NCBI GenBank assembly: GCA_031424145.1
Contig: JANPGV010000044.1
Location: 1-41,391 of the forward strand
Origin: JAENVT01 sp031424145
GTDB taxonomy: Bacteria > Actinomycetota > Acidimicrobiia > Acidimicrobiales > Ilumatobacteraceae
Direction of reading: 5' to 3'
Length of the DNA: 41,391 bases
The notes under the pieces are model-generated. The model saw only the letters and a list, made by a program, of their open reading frames with translations, did not search any database and was not told the DNA's origin. The translations under genes and the position numbers were made by a program. Shown here one piece after another: positions 24,178 to 32,552 of this stretch (position 1 is the first letter of the stretch; each line of letters starts with the position of its first letter).

Positions 24178-24325
24178 GGGAGGCCTTTCAACGGGGCGAC
24201 GGGACAAGCTGTTTAACATCATTTAGTTGTATTTATTCCACCGCTGCGCAAAGCATCGTCAAGATGCAGGTGATTTGAGCATTGATCAGCTTCAATTTCT
24301 GTCAGCTCAGCTATGGTTTGTCCCT
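24178..24325. promoter_or_regulatory. Divergent regulatory region with two dyads (CarH-like operator candidate)
   Basis: Between the small membrane-protein gene and the B12-type regulator lie an AT-rich block (TTTAACATCATTTAGTTGTA), an inverted repeat GCATC-GTCAA-GATGC at 24253-24267, and an imperfect dyad at 24275-24295 centred on TGATCA with TTGA/TCAA ends. The latter covers the expected -35 of the regulator. TATGGT at 24312-24317 is the -10, 8 bases before the GTG. On the other strand GGAAT and GTT about 17 bp apart (24239-24213) resemble an ECF-type promoter for the operon. Confidence 0.5.
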
Positions 24326-25117
24326 GTGAGCGACGCCAACGACGGGCAACTGGACTTGCAGGAGGCCGCCGACGCGCTCGGTGTGCACTACCAGACCGCC
24401 TATCGATGGGTGAGGAACGGGCGCCTGCCGGCTCAGATCGTCGGCGGTCGGTACCGAGTCGCACGTGGCGACCTCATACACGTCGACGCCGAACGGCGGG
24501 CACCATCGGCTCCCAAGCCGCCCAGCGACAAGCGTCTGCACAGCCAGGCCGAGCGGATGTACGACGCGCTCGTCAGCGGCGACGAGGCGCGAGCGCAGTT
24601 GATCTCACACCACCTCATCGGCGACGGCACCAACGTCGTGGTGTTCGTCCAGCGCGTGCTCGTGCCGGCGCTGCGTCAGATCGGCGACGCCTGGCACCAC
24701 GGCGCGCTGCCGATCTGGTCGGAGCACCGCGCCTCGGTAATCGCCGAACACATCCTGGCCGAGCTCTCCCCGAACCCGCGAGGACGGCGACGCGGGATCG
24801 TCGCCGTCGCCGCGGTCAGCGGCGACCACCACTCCCTGCCGACAATGATGGCCACCGTCGCACTCCGCGACGCCAACTGGCAGGTCCACCACCTCGGCGC
24901 CGACACGCCCTCGGCCGAGCTCGTGCGGTTCTGCACGGAGCAGCCGGTCGACCTCGCCGTGCTCACGGTGACCAACCCCGACTCGATCGAAGTCGCCCAG
25001 CACACGGCCGACACCCTGCGCGAAGCCGGCACCCGGACCATAGTCGGCAGCCCCGGACGAACGCTCGACGACCTGCTGGACCAGGCGCGCGGCCAGCGCC
25101 CGCCTTCGTCTCGCTGA
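24326..25117 (+). CDS. HTH plus cobalamin-binding regulator, CarH/LitR-like
   Basis: The 263-aa protein joins an excisionase-type HTH (residues about 8-55: LDLQEAADALGVHYQTAYRW, VRNGRLPAQIVGGRYRVARG) to a B12-binding module. The helical cap carries W123-x9-E133-H134, the motif that packs over adenosylcobalamin in CarH photoreceptors. The Rossmann part has D167-x-H169, the lower-ligand histidine, but Pro172 replaces the usual Gly of DxHxxG. CarH represses promoters in the dark and releases DNA when light splits AdoCbl. The GTG start follows TATGGT by 8 bases. It is divergent from the glycosyltransferase operon and is its likely regulator. Confidence 0.83.
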   Translation: MSDANDGQLDLQEAADALGVHYQTAYRWVRNGRLPAQIVGGRYRVARGDLIHVDAERRAPSAPKPPSDKRLHSQAERMYDALVSGDEARAQLISHHLIGDGTNVVVFVQRVLVPALRQIGDAWHHGALPIWSEHRASVIAEHILAELSPNPRGRRRGIVAVAAVSGDHHSLPTMMATVALRDANWQVHHLGADTPSAELVRFCTEQPVDLAVLTVTNPDSIEVAQHTADTLREAGTRTIVGSPGRTLDDLLDQARGQRPPSSR

Positions 25118-25146
25118 CCCCGCCGGGTTCGCGCGCGGAGCGCAGC

Positions 25147-25929
25147 TCAGCCGCGAGGTCGCCGCGGCAGGAATGGGCTGGTGCGCTCCACGTAGTCCTC
25201 GTAGCCGGGACGGCGCTTGACCAGTGAGCGTTCCAGCAGGGTCACCCCCGACACGCGCCGCAAGAGAATCGTCATCACCAGCGCGCCGACCAGACCGATC
25301 GCACCGATGCCGGTCTCCGCAGCGATGAGAGCGATGCCCCACCACACGCACGCGTCGCCGAAGTAGTTTGGATGACGCGTGTATCGCCACAGCCCTCGGT
25401 CCATCACCTTGCCCGCGTTCGCAGGATCGCGTTTGAAGCGCGCCAGCTGCCAGTCGCCAACGGCTTCGAAGTACATCCCGAACGCCCACACGGCGATCCC
25501 GATCCCGCCGATGAAGCCGACGTCGGGAGCCTGTCGTGTCTGGCCAAGCTGCAGCGGCAGCGACACGATCCACATCAGCACGCCCTGCAGCCCGAACACG
25601 AGATAGAGGCTCACGACTGCGAACTGCTCGCCATAGCGTCGGCGCATCGCTTGGTATCGGTGGTCCTCACCCTTGCCGCGGTTGCGCAAGAACAGATGGG
25701 TGGCCAGGCGCAGGCCCCAGATCATGGTCATGGCGACGAGCAGCATCCGCCGTGTCTGGTTTCCGTTCGTTGTCGCGAGAACGGCCCAGGCGACGACGAC
25801 GAAACCCAACCCCCACACGATGTTGACGATCGACGCGTCTCTGCGGGCGACGCTGATCAGCCAGGTGACGAGCATCAGGACGACGATGGCACCGGCTGCC
25901 ACGAGCAAGGCGGTGGGTACATCGTTCAT
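25147..25929 (-). CDS. DUF1295 membrane protein (steroid 5-alpha-reductase-like)
   Basis: The 260-aa protein has about six membrane helices and the DUF1295 pattern: DASIVNIVWGLGFV, WGLRLATHLFLRNRGKGEDHRY, FEAVGDWQLARFKRDP, and GLWRYTRHPNYFGDACVWWG, whose histidine and Tyr/Phe resemble NADPH-binding residues of 5-alpha reductases and isoprenylcysteine methyltransferases. In M. tuberculosis the homologue Rv0446c lies beside sigK. A role in lipid modification is likely but unproven. The ATG at 25929 overlaps the acyltransferase stop (ATGA), and it converges on the CarH-like gene (29 bp between stops). Confidence 0.85.
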   Translation of the reverse strand: MNDVPTALLVAAGAIVVLMLVTWLISVARRDASIVNIVWGLGFVVVAWAVLATTNGNQTRRMLLVAMTMIWGLRLATHLFLRNRGKGEDHRYQAMRRRYGEQFAVVSLYLVFGLQGVLMWIVSLPLQLGQTRQAPDVGFIGGIGIAVWAFGMYFEAVGDWQLARFKRDPANAGKVMDRGLWRYTRHPNYFGDACVWWGIALIAAETGIGAIGLVGALVMTILLRRVSGVTLLERSLVKRRPGYEDYVERTSPFLPRRPRG

Positions 25930-26951
25930 CGGGTGTCCTGGCCACGTGGGGACCGGGCGAGCAACGAGTCGACGGCTGCGTCCATGGCGAGCCACTGATC
26001 GTCGAGCCAGCGGGTGAAGCCATCGCCTTCCGGGACGTCGCAACGAGGAACGCGCCTCGTCGCGAAGCGCACCGTCGGTGGCTCCTTGGCCAAGGTCCGG
26101 AGAATGCCGGCGAAGGTGTCGAGACCTTCGAAGCCGACGTGCCATGCCAGTACGGCATCCGCCGTCGGTGAGCCGGCCAGCGAGGCGCGGGCCCCGGCGG
26201 GCCGCGGTGGGAGGAGGTGCCGAAGATCGGCAAGCCGCTTGCCGCGTTCCGCGTCGCGAGCCACGATCTTGGCGAGCATCCGCTCACGCTTCACCTGCGA
26301 GGCCCGAGTGCCTTCCGGGAAGATGATGGCGATATCGGCAGGACCCATCGACGAGGCCAGGTCGCGCAGCGCATCGAGCTCGACGGCGCTGTCGGCTGCA
26401 TCCCGGTCGAGGAAGTGGTTGGGCAGACGGTTGCCGACGATGTCGAGGCACGGATCCGACAGCAGCTCCCGTTTCAGCACATAGCGCGGCGCCATGGCGG
26501 ACAGCGTCGAGACGACCCAGGCGCTGAGTATGGAATCGGCGACGCTGGCATGCCGGCACAACATCACCAGCGGACCTTCGACGAACACCGCAGTGTCAGG
26601 AACCTCGATGCGCACGCCGGTAGTCAGGCGCATCGCGCCGACCAGCCGTTCGATCCACCAGCGCTGCAGGCGGACGTTGGCACGCCGGCTGTGGCCACGT
26701 CCGGTCACCCACAACCACCCGGCCCCGACTACGCCCGCCGACTCGAGCCACGCCCAGCACACCAGGCAGCAGGCGAGCCGCGTGATCGGTAACCGCCGCC
26801 GCCCCATCGCCAGATCGAGCACCACGGTCACAGGCACCCACACGACGGCCAGCAGGACCGACACGAACGCGGCCGCCGGCGTCGCCGGCACCGTCAGCAT
26901 TCGACGGCGAAGAGCGCTCGTCCTGATTCGGTGCGCTTCTCGGTCCGACAT
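25926..26951 (-). CDS. 1-acyl-glycerol-3-phosphate-type acyltransferase
   Basis: The 341-aa protein has two or three N-terminal membrane helices (AFVSVLLAVVWVPVTVVLDL, CLVCWAWLESAGVVGAGWLW) and a PlsC-type catalytic domain: CRHASVADSIL carries the H-x4-D motif and IIFPEGTRAS the second motif. The C-terminus is longer than in PlsC, as in the LPLAT subgroup. Start at ATG 26951 (7 bases after AAGTAT), or the adjacent ATG 26954. It is coupled to the DUF1295 gene, and the pair lies divergent to the fasciclin/sigma locus, suggesting a shared membrane-lipid role. Confidence 0.82.
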   Translation of the reverse strand: MSDREAHRIRTSALRRRMLTVPATPAAAFVSVLLAVVWVPVTVVLDLAMGRRRLPITRLACCLVCWAWLESAGVVGAGWLWVTGRGHSRRANVRLQRWWIERLVGAMRLTTGVRIEVPDTAVFVEGPLVMLCRHASVADSILSAWVVSTLSAMAPRYVLKRELLSDPCLDIVGNRLPNHFLDRDAADSAVELDALRDLASSMGPADIAIIFPEGTRASQVKRERMLAKIVARDAERGKRLADLRHLLPPRPAGARASLAGSPTADAVLAWHVGFEGLDTFAGILRTLAKEPPTVRFATRRVPRCDVPEGDGFTRWLDDQWLAMDAAVDSLLARSPRGQDTR

Positions 26952-27104
26952 CATCTCAATACTTACCGGCCCCGACCCGGCCAGCAATCGGTTCGTGGTT
27001 CCTCTGCATCCAGATCTTCCGCTGTCGGCGTAGTTCATGAGACACAACCGTCCGATCACGCTGCGGCGTGGCTCACCCCCAAAACAAATGTGGGAGTACA
27101 CGTC

Positions 27105-27452
27105 ATGAGAACGACGAAAGCTTCGACCACCTTGTCGGCGCCGGTCGGGCTGCCGTCACAGACCACTACACCAGCAGCGGCCGCTGCAACGACAACGGCC
27201 GCGGTGGCGGAACAGCCGAGCATCATCGTCGATGTTGCCGTCGGTGCCAGCAACTTCGCCGTCTGCGCCCCGACCGATGCTGCGTTTGCCGTGGCGCTGA
27301 AGACCCTCGGCATCACGAAAGAAAAACTGCTTGCGGGTCCGCCCAGTCCTCCGTCGATACAGTCAAGGTGTGCCCGACAGCACGGCCGGCATGTACGAAC
27401 GCAATCAACTGGAGCTTTCGTTTGCCGACGGAGGCGACTCCGCCCTGCGTAG
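27105..27452 (+). pseudogene. Fasciclin (FAS1) protein remnant, MPT70/83-like
   Basis: The frame has a Thr/Ala-rich start and then fragments of one FAS1 domain: SIIVDVAVGASNF, directly followed by AVCAPTDAAFAVALKTLGIT and KEKLLAG. About 20-25 residues that normally separate SNF from the FAPTDAAF motif are missing in frame, and similarity stops near 27,340, just before the sigma factor promoter. The remainder to the TGA at 27,452 overlaps the sigma gene in another frame and is not conserved. In M. tuberculosis the fasciclin proteins MPT70 and MPT83 are SigK targets, so its place beside a SigK-like gene is telling. Confidence 0.6.
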
Positions 27453-27942
27453 CGCCTACGATCGATACGGCTCGCTCGTGTACACGTTCTGTCGACGAAC
27501 GGTCGGGCATCACGACGCCACCGACGTCGCTCAGGATGTGTTCGTCGCTGCTTGGCGTTCGCAGAACTCATACGATCCCAACCGTGGTGCGCTCGGCGGT
27601 TGGCTGATTGCGATTGCACGCAACAAGGCGATCGATCACTTACGCCGGCAGGGTCGCCAACCGTCGACCACCCCAGACGAAGACAGTGCGGCGATGGCCG
27701 GTGTTCGAACCGACGAGGTGGCGATGATCGCCGATCGCATGTTGCTCTCAGAAGCTCTCAGCGAACTGGCGCCGCGCGCCCGGCGGGTTGTCGAGCTTGC
27801 GTTCCTCCACGACCTGACCCACGAACAGATCGCTGAGAAGACTCACCTGCCACTCGGCACGGTGAAGAGCGACGTGCGACGCAGCCTTCCGACGCTGCAA
27901 CGCGCACTTGCAGGACCTGCGAACCGAGACACCGATGAATGA
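27370..27942 (+). CDS. SigK-like ECF sigma factor
   Basis: The 190-aa protein has sigma region 2 (LRSAYDRYGSLVYTFCRRTV, then DATDVAQDVFVAAWRS) and region 4 (LAPRARRVVELAFLHDLTHEQIAEKTHLPLGTVKS, given here in outline). It belongs to the group IV family; the adjacent RskA-like anti-sigma and the neighbouring gene set point to the SigK group. I chose the GTG at 27370 because TACAGT lies 6 bases before it (leaderless). The stop lies inside the start of the anti-sigma gene (8-bp overlap). It presumably directs RNA polymerase to its own operon and the acyltransferase/DUF1295 genes. Confidence 0.88.
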   Translation: MPDSTAGMYERNQLELSFADGGDSALRSAYDRYGSLVYTFCRRTVGHHDATDVAQDVFVAAWRSQNSYDPNRGALGGWLIAIARNKAIDHLRRQGRQPSTTPDEDSAAMAGVRTDEVAMIADRMLLSEALSELAPRARRVVELAFLHDLTHEQIAEKTHLPLGTVKSDVRRSLPTLQRALAGPANRDTDE

Positions 27943-28540
27943 CGACTCGCTACCAGAACCCGTCGCTACCGACGTGCAGAAACTGAAAACGATTGCCAGC
28001 CGGGTGACCGACGAGGACTTTCAGCGCGACGAACCCTCGGCAGAGTTGTGGACGGCGATCGCGACCGCAATGGATCGTCCCAACCAAGATGTCGCGCTGC
28101 GACGGCAACATCGTCGAGCGTGGCTCGGCGTCGCAGCCGTCGTGGTCGCAGGCCTGGTCATTGGCGGTGGGTTGCTCCTGTCGGCAGGCAGGAACGACAA
28201 CGTCGTTGCATCAACCGCGCTGACCAACAAAGGGCTGAGTCCACTCGGTGCAGAATCGTCGGGGGAAGCAGAGATCATTCGGCGGGGTAGCTCGTACCGG
28301 CTGCACATCAACCTGAGCGGTGTGCCCAACGAACCAGCGAGCTACGTCGAGGTGTGGCTCATAGATCGCCAGGTCAAGGGCATGATCTCGTTGGGTCCGT
28401 TCCACGGGGATGGCGACTACACCATCCCATCTGGAGTCGACCCTGCCAAGTATCCAATCGTCGACGTGTCGATCGAGCCAGCCGATGGAGTGCCTACACA
28501 CAGCGGGGTCAGCATCGTGCGCGGTCTGGCGGCCTCTTGA
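27935..28540 (+). CDS. RskA-like anti-sigma-K factor
   Basis: The 201-aa protein has a cytoplasmic N-terminal part (about 1-70) that would bind the sigma factor, one membrane helix (LGVAAVVVAGLVIGGGLLL) and an extracytoplasmic RskA domain with EPASYVEVWLID, DGDYTIPSGVDPAKYP and VDVSIEPADGVPTHSGVS, typical of the family. RskA proteins release sigma after regulated proteolysis or redox signals. The ATG overlaps the sigma gene end by 8 bp, and the TGA overlaps the TTG start of the FAD enzyme (TTGA). Confidence 0.88.
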   Translation: MNDDSLPEPVATDVQKLKTIASRVTDEDFQRDEPSAELWTAIATAMDRPNQDVALRRQHRRAWLGVAAVVVAGLVIGGGLLLSAGRNDNVVASTALTNKGLSPLGAESSGEAEIIRRGSSYRLHINLSGVPNEPASYVEVWLIDRQVKGMISLGPFHGDGDYTIPSGVDPAKYPIVDVSIEPADGVPTHSGVSIVRGLAAS

Positions 28541-29799
28541 CGACTCATCGGGCCCTGCCCGAGCGCGCCGATGTCGTCATCATCGGTGCCGGCCTTGCCG
28601 GCCTTGCCGCCGCAAAGGTATTGCATGGAGCCGGGCGTGACGTGGTGATCGTCGAGGCCTCCGACGACGTCGGCGGCCGCGTGCGTACCGACGTGGTCGA
28701 CGGCTTCCGTCTCGACCGCGGCTTTCAGGTTTTGCTCACCGCTTATCCCGAGGCGAAAGCGCAACTCGACCTCGATGCACTGCAGTTGCGGCGGTTCGAG
28801 CCAGGCGCAGTCGTGTGGCACGACGCTCGATTCGAGACCGTCGGCGATCCCTTCCGACGACCGGCCTCGCTCGCTGCATCGATGGTCGCCCGGGTCGGAT
28901 CACCGCTCGACAAATTGCGCGTGCTGAAGCTGCGAAGGCGACTGCTGGCGAGCGATCCACGTGACTTGTTGCGAGCGCCGGACCGCCCAACCTACGAGGC
29001 ATTACAGGCTGCAGGCTTCTCGAAATCGATGATCACACGGTTCTTCAGACCGCTGTTCAGCGGGATCCAGCTCGATACGAACCTCGGGGCCAGCAACCGG
29101 ATGTTCGAAGTGCTGTTTCGTACGCTGGCCATCGGCGACACAGCCGTGCCAGCCCGAGGGATGGGCGAGATCGCCCGCCAACTCGTTGCCCCGCTGGCGG
29201 GTCAGGTTGTACTCAACACACGGGTCATTGCCATCTCCGGTAACCGCCTCTCGACGGCCGACGGCCGTTCGATCGATGCCGACAAGGTGATCGTCGCTAC
29301 CGAAGGTCCGACGGCGACCGCCTTGGCCGGCGTGCCCGCTGTCGCATCGCGATCTGTCACGTCAGTGTGGTTTGCCGCGGATCGGCCTCCCACGGCATCG
29401 AAGATGATCGTCTTGAACGGCAGCGGTTCAGGCCAGGTGCTGAACGCCGCCGTGATGAGCAACGTCGCTCCCGAATACGCGGTCGACGGCAAAGCTTTGA
29501 TCGTCGCATCCTGCCCAGGCGTGTGCGATCCACAGATCGAACCCCTCGTCCGACAGGAACTCCGGGTCTGGTGGGGCAGCGCTGTCGACCGCTGGCGGCA
29601 TCTGCGCACCGACGCCATTGCCCACGCCCAACCCGATCACGTGCCACCGCATCCGCCGAAGCAGCGAGTTCACCTTGGCGGCGACCTGTTCGTTTGCGGC
29701 GATCACCGCGACACCGGATCGATCCAAGGAGCGTTGTTCTCCGGTCGGCGATGCGGCGCCGCGGTGCTGGAGAGCCTGTCCGTCGCGGGTGGCAAGTGA
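28537..29799 (+). CDS. FAD-dependent amine oxidase / phytoene-desaturase-like oxidoreductase
   Basis: The 420-aa protein starts with the dinucleotide fold ADVVIIGAGLAGLAAAKVL, then VEASDDVGGRVRTD, the R-F-V/I-like block FRLDRGFQVLLTAYPEA, and a C-terminal FAD motif GDLFVCGDHRDTGSIQGALF. It resembles Rv0449c next to sigK in M. tuberculosis and the flavin amine oxidase/desaturase superfamily. The start is a TTG at 28537 overlapping the rskA stop, so it is the third gene of a sigK-rskA operon. Probable role: oxidation of a lipid or isoprenoid; substrate unknown. Confidence 0.86.
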   Translation: MTTHRALPERADVVIIGAGLAGLAAAKVLHGAGRDVVIVEASDDVGGRVRTDVVDGFRLDRGFQVLLTAYPEAKAQLDLDALQLRRFEPGAVVWHDARFETVGDPFRRPASLAASMVARVGSPLDKLRVLKLRRRLLASDPRDLLRAPDRPTYEALQAAGFSKSMITRFFRPLFSGIQLDTNLGASNRMFEVLFRTLAIGDTAVPARGMGEIARQLVAPLAGQVVLNTRVIAISGNRLSTADGRSIDADKVIVATEGPTATALAGVPAVASRSVTSVWFAADRPPTASKMIVLNGSGSGQVLNAAVMSNVAPEYAVDGKALIVASCPGVCDPQIEPLVRQELRVWWGSAVDRWRHLRTDAIAHAQPDHVPPHPPKQRVHLGGDLFVCGDHRDTGSIQGALFSGRRCGAAVLESLSVAGGK

Positions 29800-29940
29800 G
29801 TTCATCGAGCTCGACGTCGACGTTTCGGATCGCTGCATCCGCCGGCATCGATCACGACGTATTGGTGAGTGCGACCGCTCGTGCCGGCGCGCCCGCTTTG
29901 GGCTGCCGACCAGACAACCGAACATGAGGACTAGGCCAAC

Positions 29941-30390
29941 ATGGCTCACTACACCGTCACCGTCAGTACTTCTCGGGCACCTCACGCCGCGTTCGCGTAC
30001 ATGGCGGACCTCCGCAACTTCGCCGAATGGGATCCAGGCGTCAAGCGGGTCAGGCAGGTCGACGGTTCGGGCGGCGGGCCGGATGCCTCCTTCGATGTCG
30101 TGGTGACGTCCGGGCGGCGCGAACTCACCCTCCGGTACATCACCGTTGAGTATGACGAGCCTCGGACGGTGCGCATCGAGGCCCGTAGTCGTCTGCTCAC
30201 ATCTATCGACACCATCTCGATCTCTGTGGACTCCACATCGCGTTGCCTCGTCACCTACGACGCCGTGTTGAAGCTGAATGGCCCACTTCGATGTGCGGAC
30301 TTCGTACTCAAGCCGATGTTCAAGCGCATCGGTGATCGCGCCGCACGGGGCCTCGTCGCCGCGCTCGATGGTGAGGTGGTCACTTCGTGA
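29941..30390 (+). CDS. SRPBCC-family protein
   Basis: The 149-aa protein shows the START/polyketide-cyclase-like pattern: YTVTVSTSRAPHAAFAYMAD, LRNFAEWDPGVKRV, a middle strand set and a C-terminal helix FVLKPMFKRIGDRAARGLVAAL. Members bind hydrophobic ligands in a deep cavity. GAGGA lies 11 bases before the ATG. The stop overlaps the SDR start (GTGA). The 141-bp gap before it shows no gene; it may be co-transcribed with the FAD enzyme. Confidence 0.84.
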   Translation: MAHYTVTVSTSRAPHAAFAYMADLRNFAEWDPGVKRVRQVDGSGGGPDASFDVVVTSGRRELTLRYITVEYDEPRTVRIEARSRLLTSIDTISISVDSTSRCLVTYDAVLKLNGPLRCADFVLKPMFKRIGDRAARGLVAALDGEVVTS

Positions 30391-31370
30391 GCTTGGCCGG
30401 CATTCTCGACTCGTTGATCGAGGCGCCCGTCGTTCCGAGCTTCACCAAGGTCGGCTATCAACTGCGGTCGCGACTCGATCACTGGACCGACCTGGCGAGC
30501 TACGACCTGACAGGCCGCACCATTGTCGTCACGGGGGCGACGTCGGGGCTCGGACGCCAGGCGGCCGAACAATTCGCTCGCCTCGGTGCACACGTGGTCA
30601 TCTCCGGTCGCAATGCAGCCAAAGCCGCGCGTGTACGCGCCGACATCACGGAACAAGCCGGCTCGAGCGAGCTCAGCGTTGCATGCGCGGACATGGCCGA
30701 GCTCGACCAGGTACAAGCGATGGCCGACGAGCTCATCGCGACACATCCACGGATCGACGTGCTCGTACACAACGCCGGCGCCCTCACGGCAAATCGGACC
30801 GTCAACGCGGGCGGGATCGAATCGACAGTAGCCACCCAGGTGCTCGGACCCTTCCTCCTCACCAGCCTGTTGCTTCCGGCGTTGCGAGCAGCCTCGCCGG
30901 GGCGGGTGCTGACAATGTCGTCGGGCGGAATGTACGCGGCGACGCTCACCGTCGAGAAACTGCAGATGACGGAGGCCACCTATCGCGGCAGCGATCAATA
31001 CGCCAGGGTCAAACGAGCACAGGTGACCCTCAACGAGTTGTGGGCACAGCAGATCGAGCGTACTGAACTGGTGTTCCATGCCATGCATCCCGGATGGGCC
31101 GACACGCCCGGTGTCCAGGAGTCGCTGCCGCAGTTCCGTCGGCTCATGAAACCCCTGCTGCGAACACCAGCCGAAGGTATCGACACACTGGTTTGGCTGG
31201 CAGCCGACGACGGTGAACCAGTGCGCACGACCGGCAACTTCTGGCTCGACCGCAGGCGCCGCAAGATCCATCGGCTTGCCTCCACTCGGCGTTCCGACAC
31301 CCTGCAGCGGCGTCATGAGTTGTGGGACTGGTGCGTTGACCAGACCAGCCCGCAGCTCGACTGGCAGTAG
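30387..31370 (+). CDS. Short-chain dehydrogenase/reductase
   Basis: The 327-aa SDR has an N-terminal extension of about 45 residues, the cofactor motif TGATSGLG, the NAG motif in HNAGAL, the catalytic Ser in TMSSGGMY and Y-x3-K in YARVKRA. The Arg after the second strand (SGRNAAK) favours NADP(H). It is coupled by a 4-bp overlap to the SRPBCC gene. Together with the FAD enzyme, DUF1295 protein and acyltransferase it suggests a lipid-modifying set under SigK-like control. Confidence 0.89.
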   Translation: MSLAGILDSLIEAPVVPSFTKVGYQLRSRLDHWTDLASYDLTGRTIVVTGATSGLGRQAAEQFARLGAHVVISGRNAAKAARVRADITEQAGSSELSVACADMAELDQVQAMADELIATHPRIDVLVHNAGALTANRTVNAGGIESTVATQVLGPFLLTSLLLPALRAASPGRVLTMSSGGMYAATLTVEKLQMTEATYRGSDQYARVKRAQVTLNELWAQQIERTELVFHAMHPGWADTPGVQESLPQFRRLMKPLLRTPAEGIDTLVWLAADDGEPVRTTGNFWLDRRRRKIHRLASTRRSDTLQRRHELWDWCVDQTSPQLDWQ

Positions 31371-31529
31371 TGCCCAGTCAGGTTTAACGATTGCGTCCCG
31401 ACACCTGTGGGCCGACATCGCCGCACGAATCTGGCTTCCTTCGTTTCTGTTCAGCAGGACGGAATCAGGAAGCACTGCGACGTGGAGTGAACATGACGAC
31501 GTCGCCAGTTCGATTCGCGCCCTGGGGTT

Positions 31530-32552
31530 TCAGAGGGGGCCTGTCAGTTCGACTGGGTTCGATCGTGATGGTTGGGGCCGGTGCGATGCGTGCATGGCTT
31601 GGTTGCGGCCGTTGCGCTTTGCACGGTACATCGCTGAGTCGGCTCTGCGCATGAAGTCAGTTGCTGTTTCGGTTCCGTCCCATTCGGCAATTCCTGCGGA
31701 CACCGTCTGTAGCTCGGGGACACAACGTAGAAGTCGCGTGATTGCGATGTCGGCTGCGTTGATGTCGGTGGTCGGCATCAAGATGGCGAATTCTTCTCCT
31801 CCGTATCGGGCGATCAAGTCCGTACATCGGGCACTGCTCTGCCACGCTTGCACTGTCGCTCGGAGGAGTTCGTCACCGGCGAGGTGCCCGCGTGTGTCGT
31901 TGTATTCCTTGAAATGGTCGAGGTCGAGCAGCGTCAAGGTCAGCGGCTCGTTGAGGCGTAGGGCCCGGGCGATCGATCGGTCGAGTTCGTCGTCCCAGGC
32001 GCGCCGATTTAGCGCTCCGGTGAGTGAGTCAGTGCGGGCCAAGAGTTCAACACGCTCGACAAGCTCGCGGATCGCGTATCCCATCACCGGGACGATCGAG
32101 ACCCAGATGATCGCCCGTCGCCATTCTGTCGCCGGGTACTTGGGCAGTCCGATGAGCAGGATCGGCAGGGTCAGCACTGCGGCCGCGGTGACCGTGGCCA
32201 CTGCGAGTTGTTTGCGGGTGCCGTAGAGCGAGATCCAGAAGTACGGGATCATGAGCAACGGGGACATTCCGGACGCGGCGCCGCCTTCTGCGTGTCGCAG
32301 AATGAGGACCACCGCGAAATAGACGAACGGTGGCACCGCCTGACACACGGCTGGAAGGCAGCGCCAGGGCAGAATCAGACCCGCCGCGATCACTGCGGCG
32401 GTCAACCCAAGCGCCAAGGCGATGAGTACTTTGTCGTGCTGCGCGGACGGCACGATCAAGGTGGCCACTCCCAATATTGCAGCGGCGGCGAATGGAAACA
32501 CGCGTCGGAGCGCACCGGAATCGAGCGGCCGGTGCGGGTGCTGCTCCGTCAC
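31530..32552 (-). CDS. Membrane diguanylate cyclase (GGDEF)
   Basis: The 340-aa protein has about six membrane helices (residues 15-165) with short loops and a C-terminal GGDEF domain (about 175-325). The active site is RYGGEEF, DSLTGALNRR marks the domain start, and DLDHFKEYND the metal site. RxxD (RCTD) five residues before the GGEEF motif is an intact inhibitory c-di-GMP site. It should therefore make the second messenger c-di-GMP under product control. Start GTG 32552 with GAGGA 7 bases upstream. No c-di-GMP effector is nearby. It converges on the SDR gene across a 159-bp gap. Confidence 0.9.
   Translation of the reverse strand: MTEQHPHRPLDSGALRRVFPFAAAAILGVATLIVPSAQHDKVLIALALGLTAAVIAAGLILPWRCLPAVCQAVPPFVYFAVVLILRHAEGGAASGMSPLLMIPYFWISLYGTRKQLAVATVTAAAVLTLPILLIGLPKYPATEWRRAIIWVSIVPVMGYAIRELVERVELLARTDSLTGALNRRAWDDELDRSIARALRLNEPLTLTLLDLDHFKEYNDTRGHLAGDELLRATVQAWQSSARCTDLIARYGGEEFAILMPTTDINAADIAITRLLRCVPELQTVSAGIAEWDGTETATDFMRRADSAMYRAKRNGRNQAMHASHRPQPSRSNPVELTGPL

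Noticed and set aside
24313..25227. 304-aa frame overlapping the B12-type regulator
   Set aside because: Arg-rich shadow frame; the real product is the HTH/B12-binding frame from 24326.
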